A DNA stretch of 64,000 nucleotides from Glaciecola nitratireducens FR1064 (GTDB taxonomy: Bacteria > Pseudomonadota > Gammaproteobacteria > Enterobacterales > Alteromonadaceae), in the NCBI RefSeq assembly GCF_000226565.1, contig NC_016041.1, forward strand, positions 3,472,001-3,536,000, written 5' to 3'. Both the position numbers and the translations under genes were made by a program. Every line of letters begins with the position of its first letter. Within the stretch, counting starts at the first letter, position 1. Below, piece after piece: positions 62,328 through 64,000 of this stretch. The notes beneath the pieces were generated by a model, which saw only the letters and a list, made by a program, of their open reading frames with translations, had not been told where the DNA came from and did no database searches.

Positions 62328-64000
62328 TTAGAGCAACCAAGCGTAGCTAAATTTCATGAAAATTGATTGATTGTTAGTTTTAAGCTTGTTCAGGTCATCA
62401 TTATTATAAGCACTGTCAGCGTAACCGATAAAGAATTTGGAAAGCGGATTAAGTTTGTATGAATAAAGTAATTGAAAGCCTATATCTTTTGAATTAGCGT
62501 TTACGTCAATCTCATAGTTATCTTGGTTTCGGCTAATGTCTGAATAGGCCACTGTCACTCTGAAAAATTGTCGCTGATCGAATTGGTAGGTCATGCGAAT
62601 ATCCGTCAGGTTAGCAATAAACAAAGGCCGATCATCCGAATCTAATTCACTATAAGTGTGCTGACCGCTTATTTTTAAATGGGTGCCAACGTTAAGCTCA
62701 AAACGAGGTTCAATATAAACCTGCTTGCCTAAACGATTATTAACAAAATCAACTGCGTCTCCTTGCCGAATAAAGTTTGCGACAAAGAAGTATTGGTTTG
62801 GCCTAGTTTCAGCATAAAAGCTATATGAGGTTTCTTCGAACAAGGTAGTGTTACCATCGATGGCTAAACTATTTGCGTTTTCTCGCAATCCTACTTTATT
62901 GCGTTTTCTAGCACCTACTTCCATAAAACTTTGATAGTCACCCGAAATAGTAAACGCGCCTTCTAGTTCCTTTTCTATTAACTCACCATTGGTATTGTGC
63001 GTAATATCCCAATCGCCGTCGATGTTGATGCGATTCCACCATGAATTTTCATTCCACCAGTTGTAGCCACCACCGATAACAGAAACCGTACGATCAATCT
63101 GTGATTGAAAACCTAAGTCCGCTCGGTAGCCTTCATCTGCATATTGATGGCGAGCACGAATATAGTAATCACTTGTTTCACGGCTATAGTCGAGAATGTA
63201 TGACAAACCGTTAAAACTGCCTTCTTTATTAGTGCGTAAAGTGGCTTCGTTGAAATCCGAAGGGTTAAGGCATTCCTCATCACAAAACGTTTTGAACAAT
63301 TCCTGTGGGTATTCTGTTTCTGACGTAATTACTTGAGCTCGCATTGTGTCTTGACCTGTTACGCGATATTTAATATCAAAAGAGCTTAAATAGTTATGAT
63401 AAGTATCGGATTCTCTGAGGGTCAGTACGCTCCCCAAAGACAGGTCGTTAGACAAGTCATAGCGATATCTTGCACCGAAGTTAAGTGATTTTTCATCAAA
63501 CGATGCCACGCTAGAACCTAAGTTTCCAGGCACTAGAAATGTTGTTTGTTGATCGTTTGCTACAAACACACCTAGAGAATGCTTGTCTTTTCGGCCCGTT
63601 ACTTTTAGTCCATAGTCAGGTGCATTGATATTTCTGGTATAGATAAGGTTTTGAAAAGACGAAAAGTAATCAATATTTTCCACAAAGAACGGACGACGTT
63701 CATCGAAAAATAGAGCAAAGGTATTATTGATACTCAACTGGGCAACATCAGCTTCAACCTGCGAGAAATCAGGATTAAGCGTTCCCTGCATGCTGATTTC
63801 AGGTGTGATGGACCAACTCAGGTCTAGGCCTATTTCTTGGTTATTTTCATAATCCCAAGCATTTGTTTGCAAAGGATCGCGGCTTCTTCCAGCAGCAAAA
63901 ACAGCAGTCGGGACAATAGCCAAATTGTCGCCTTGCGTTGCTCCGCTAAAGCCAATGGCAGAACCCATTTGGCAAAGGGTGCAGGCGTTGTTTCTGTCTG
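62328..64000 (-). CDS. DUF5916 outer-membrane barrel protein, N-terminus outside the window
   Basis: The open frame continues in phase past 63968 to the right edge (residues DRNNACTLCQ before the first Met), so the start lies outside the window. The visible 556 residues match DUF5916: IGLDLSWSITPEISMQ, LNPDFSQVEADVAQLS and FALFFDERRPFFVENIDYF. A series of alternating beta strands typical of an outer-membrane barrel follows, ending in a terminal aromatic motif (FMKFSYAWLL). Family members usually carry a CBM9-like domain before this part. The role is thought to be in carbohydrate or surface metabolism but is not established. Confidence 0.85.
   Translation of the reverse strand, partial: DRNNACTLCQMGSAIGFSGATQGDNLAIVPTAVFAAGRSRDPLQTNAWDYENNQEIGLDLSWSITPEISMQGTLNPDFSQVEADVAQLSINNTFALFFDERRPFFVENIDYFSSFQNLIYTRNINAPDYGLKVTGRKDKHSLGVFVANDQQTTFLVPGNLGSSVASFDEKSLNFGARYRYDLSNDLSLGSVLTLRESDTYHNYLSSFDIKYRVTGQDTMRAQVITSETEYPQELFKTFCDEECLNPSDFNEATLRTNKEGSFNGLSYILDYSRETSDYYIRARHQYADEGYRADLGFQSQIDRTVSVIGGGYNWWNENSWWNRINIDGDWDITHNTNGELIEKELEGAFTISGDYQSFMEVGARKRNKVGLRENANSLAIDGNTTLFEETSYSFYAETRPNQYFFVANFIRQGDAVDFVNNRLGKQVYIEPRFELNVGTHLKISGQHTYSELDSDDRPLFIANLTDIRMTYQFDQRQFFRVTVAYSDISRNQDNYEIDVNANSKDIGFQLLYSYKLNPLSKFFIGYADSAYNNDDLNKLKTNNQSIFMKFSYAWLL

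Noticed and set aside
1-64000. CRISPR array, tRNA/rRNA genes, prophage or complete insertion sequence
   Set aside because: No regularly spaced direct repeats, tRNA-like cloverleafs, integrase or transposase genes were found.

Overview
The window looks like about 64 kb of chromosome from a marine gammaproteobacterium of the Alteromonadales type. This rests on the gene order queG / nnr-tsaE-amiB-mutL-miaA-hfq-hflX-hflK-hflC, a GntR-prpB-prpC-acnD-prpF propionate operon, a large Reg_prop hybrid histidine kinase, an OmpA with type-3 repeats, and moderate-to-low GC. Genus cannot be fixed from sequence reading alone. No rRNA, tRNA, CRISPR array, integrase or complete insertion sequence was seen.

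Layout. 1-1.3 kb: the 5' part of an unknown minus-strand gene and a broken pseudopilin gene. 1.3-8.1 kb: a minus-strand ABC-type capsule/exopolysaccharide export operon (lipoprotein, KpsD-like, KpsM, KpsT, KpsE, glycosyltransferase). 8.4-13.7 kb: GST, ubiG, DUF2237, DUF4112, hemH and an AbgT transporter. 13.9-18.9 kb: a tight four-gene plus-strand operon of a coiled-coil protein, a membrane protein with a predicted roadblock/longin-like domain plus a periplasmic OmpA domain, a Ras-like small GTPase, and a PAS-GGDEF-EAL protein. 19-32.4 kb: the conserved hfl-hfq-mutL-amiB-nnr block, queG, hemE and nudC. 32.6-34.6 kb: zur and an OmpA-family porin. 34.9-41.6 kb: the methylcitrate-cycle operon with palindromic operator-like sites. 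41.9-49.2 kb: a YghU-type GST and an overlapping gene pair of a hybrid sensor kinase and a REC-GGDEF-EAL regulator. 49.5-51.2 kb: a subtilase whose C-terminal 51-bp repeats carry two one-base deletions. 52-62.1 kb: dnaB and rpsF-rpsR-rplI, normally adjacent, here separated by chrA and a hydrolase (both frameshifted at homopolymers), an ECF sigma / anti-sigma / DUF4097 operon, a YiiM-type MOSC protein, a thiolase and a YqiJ-like protein. The right edge holds a partial DUF5916 outer-membrane protein.

The best candidate for a poorly described system is the 13.9-18.9 kb operon. Its architecture suggests a cytoplasmic Ras-like switch whose state is read or controlled by a domain of a transmembrane, peptidoglycan-binding protein, with c-di-GMP turnover as output. 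Secondary points of interest are the repeat-containing subtilase, TTGTCGACAA sites upstream of and inside the prp regulator gene, REP-like palindromes between convergent genes, and the cluster of one-base deletions between 49.5 and 55.2 kb, which may be real decay or sequencing error.
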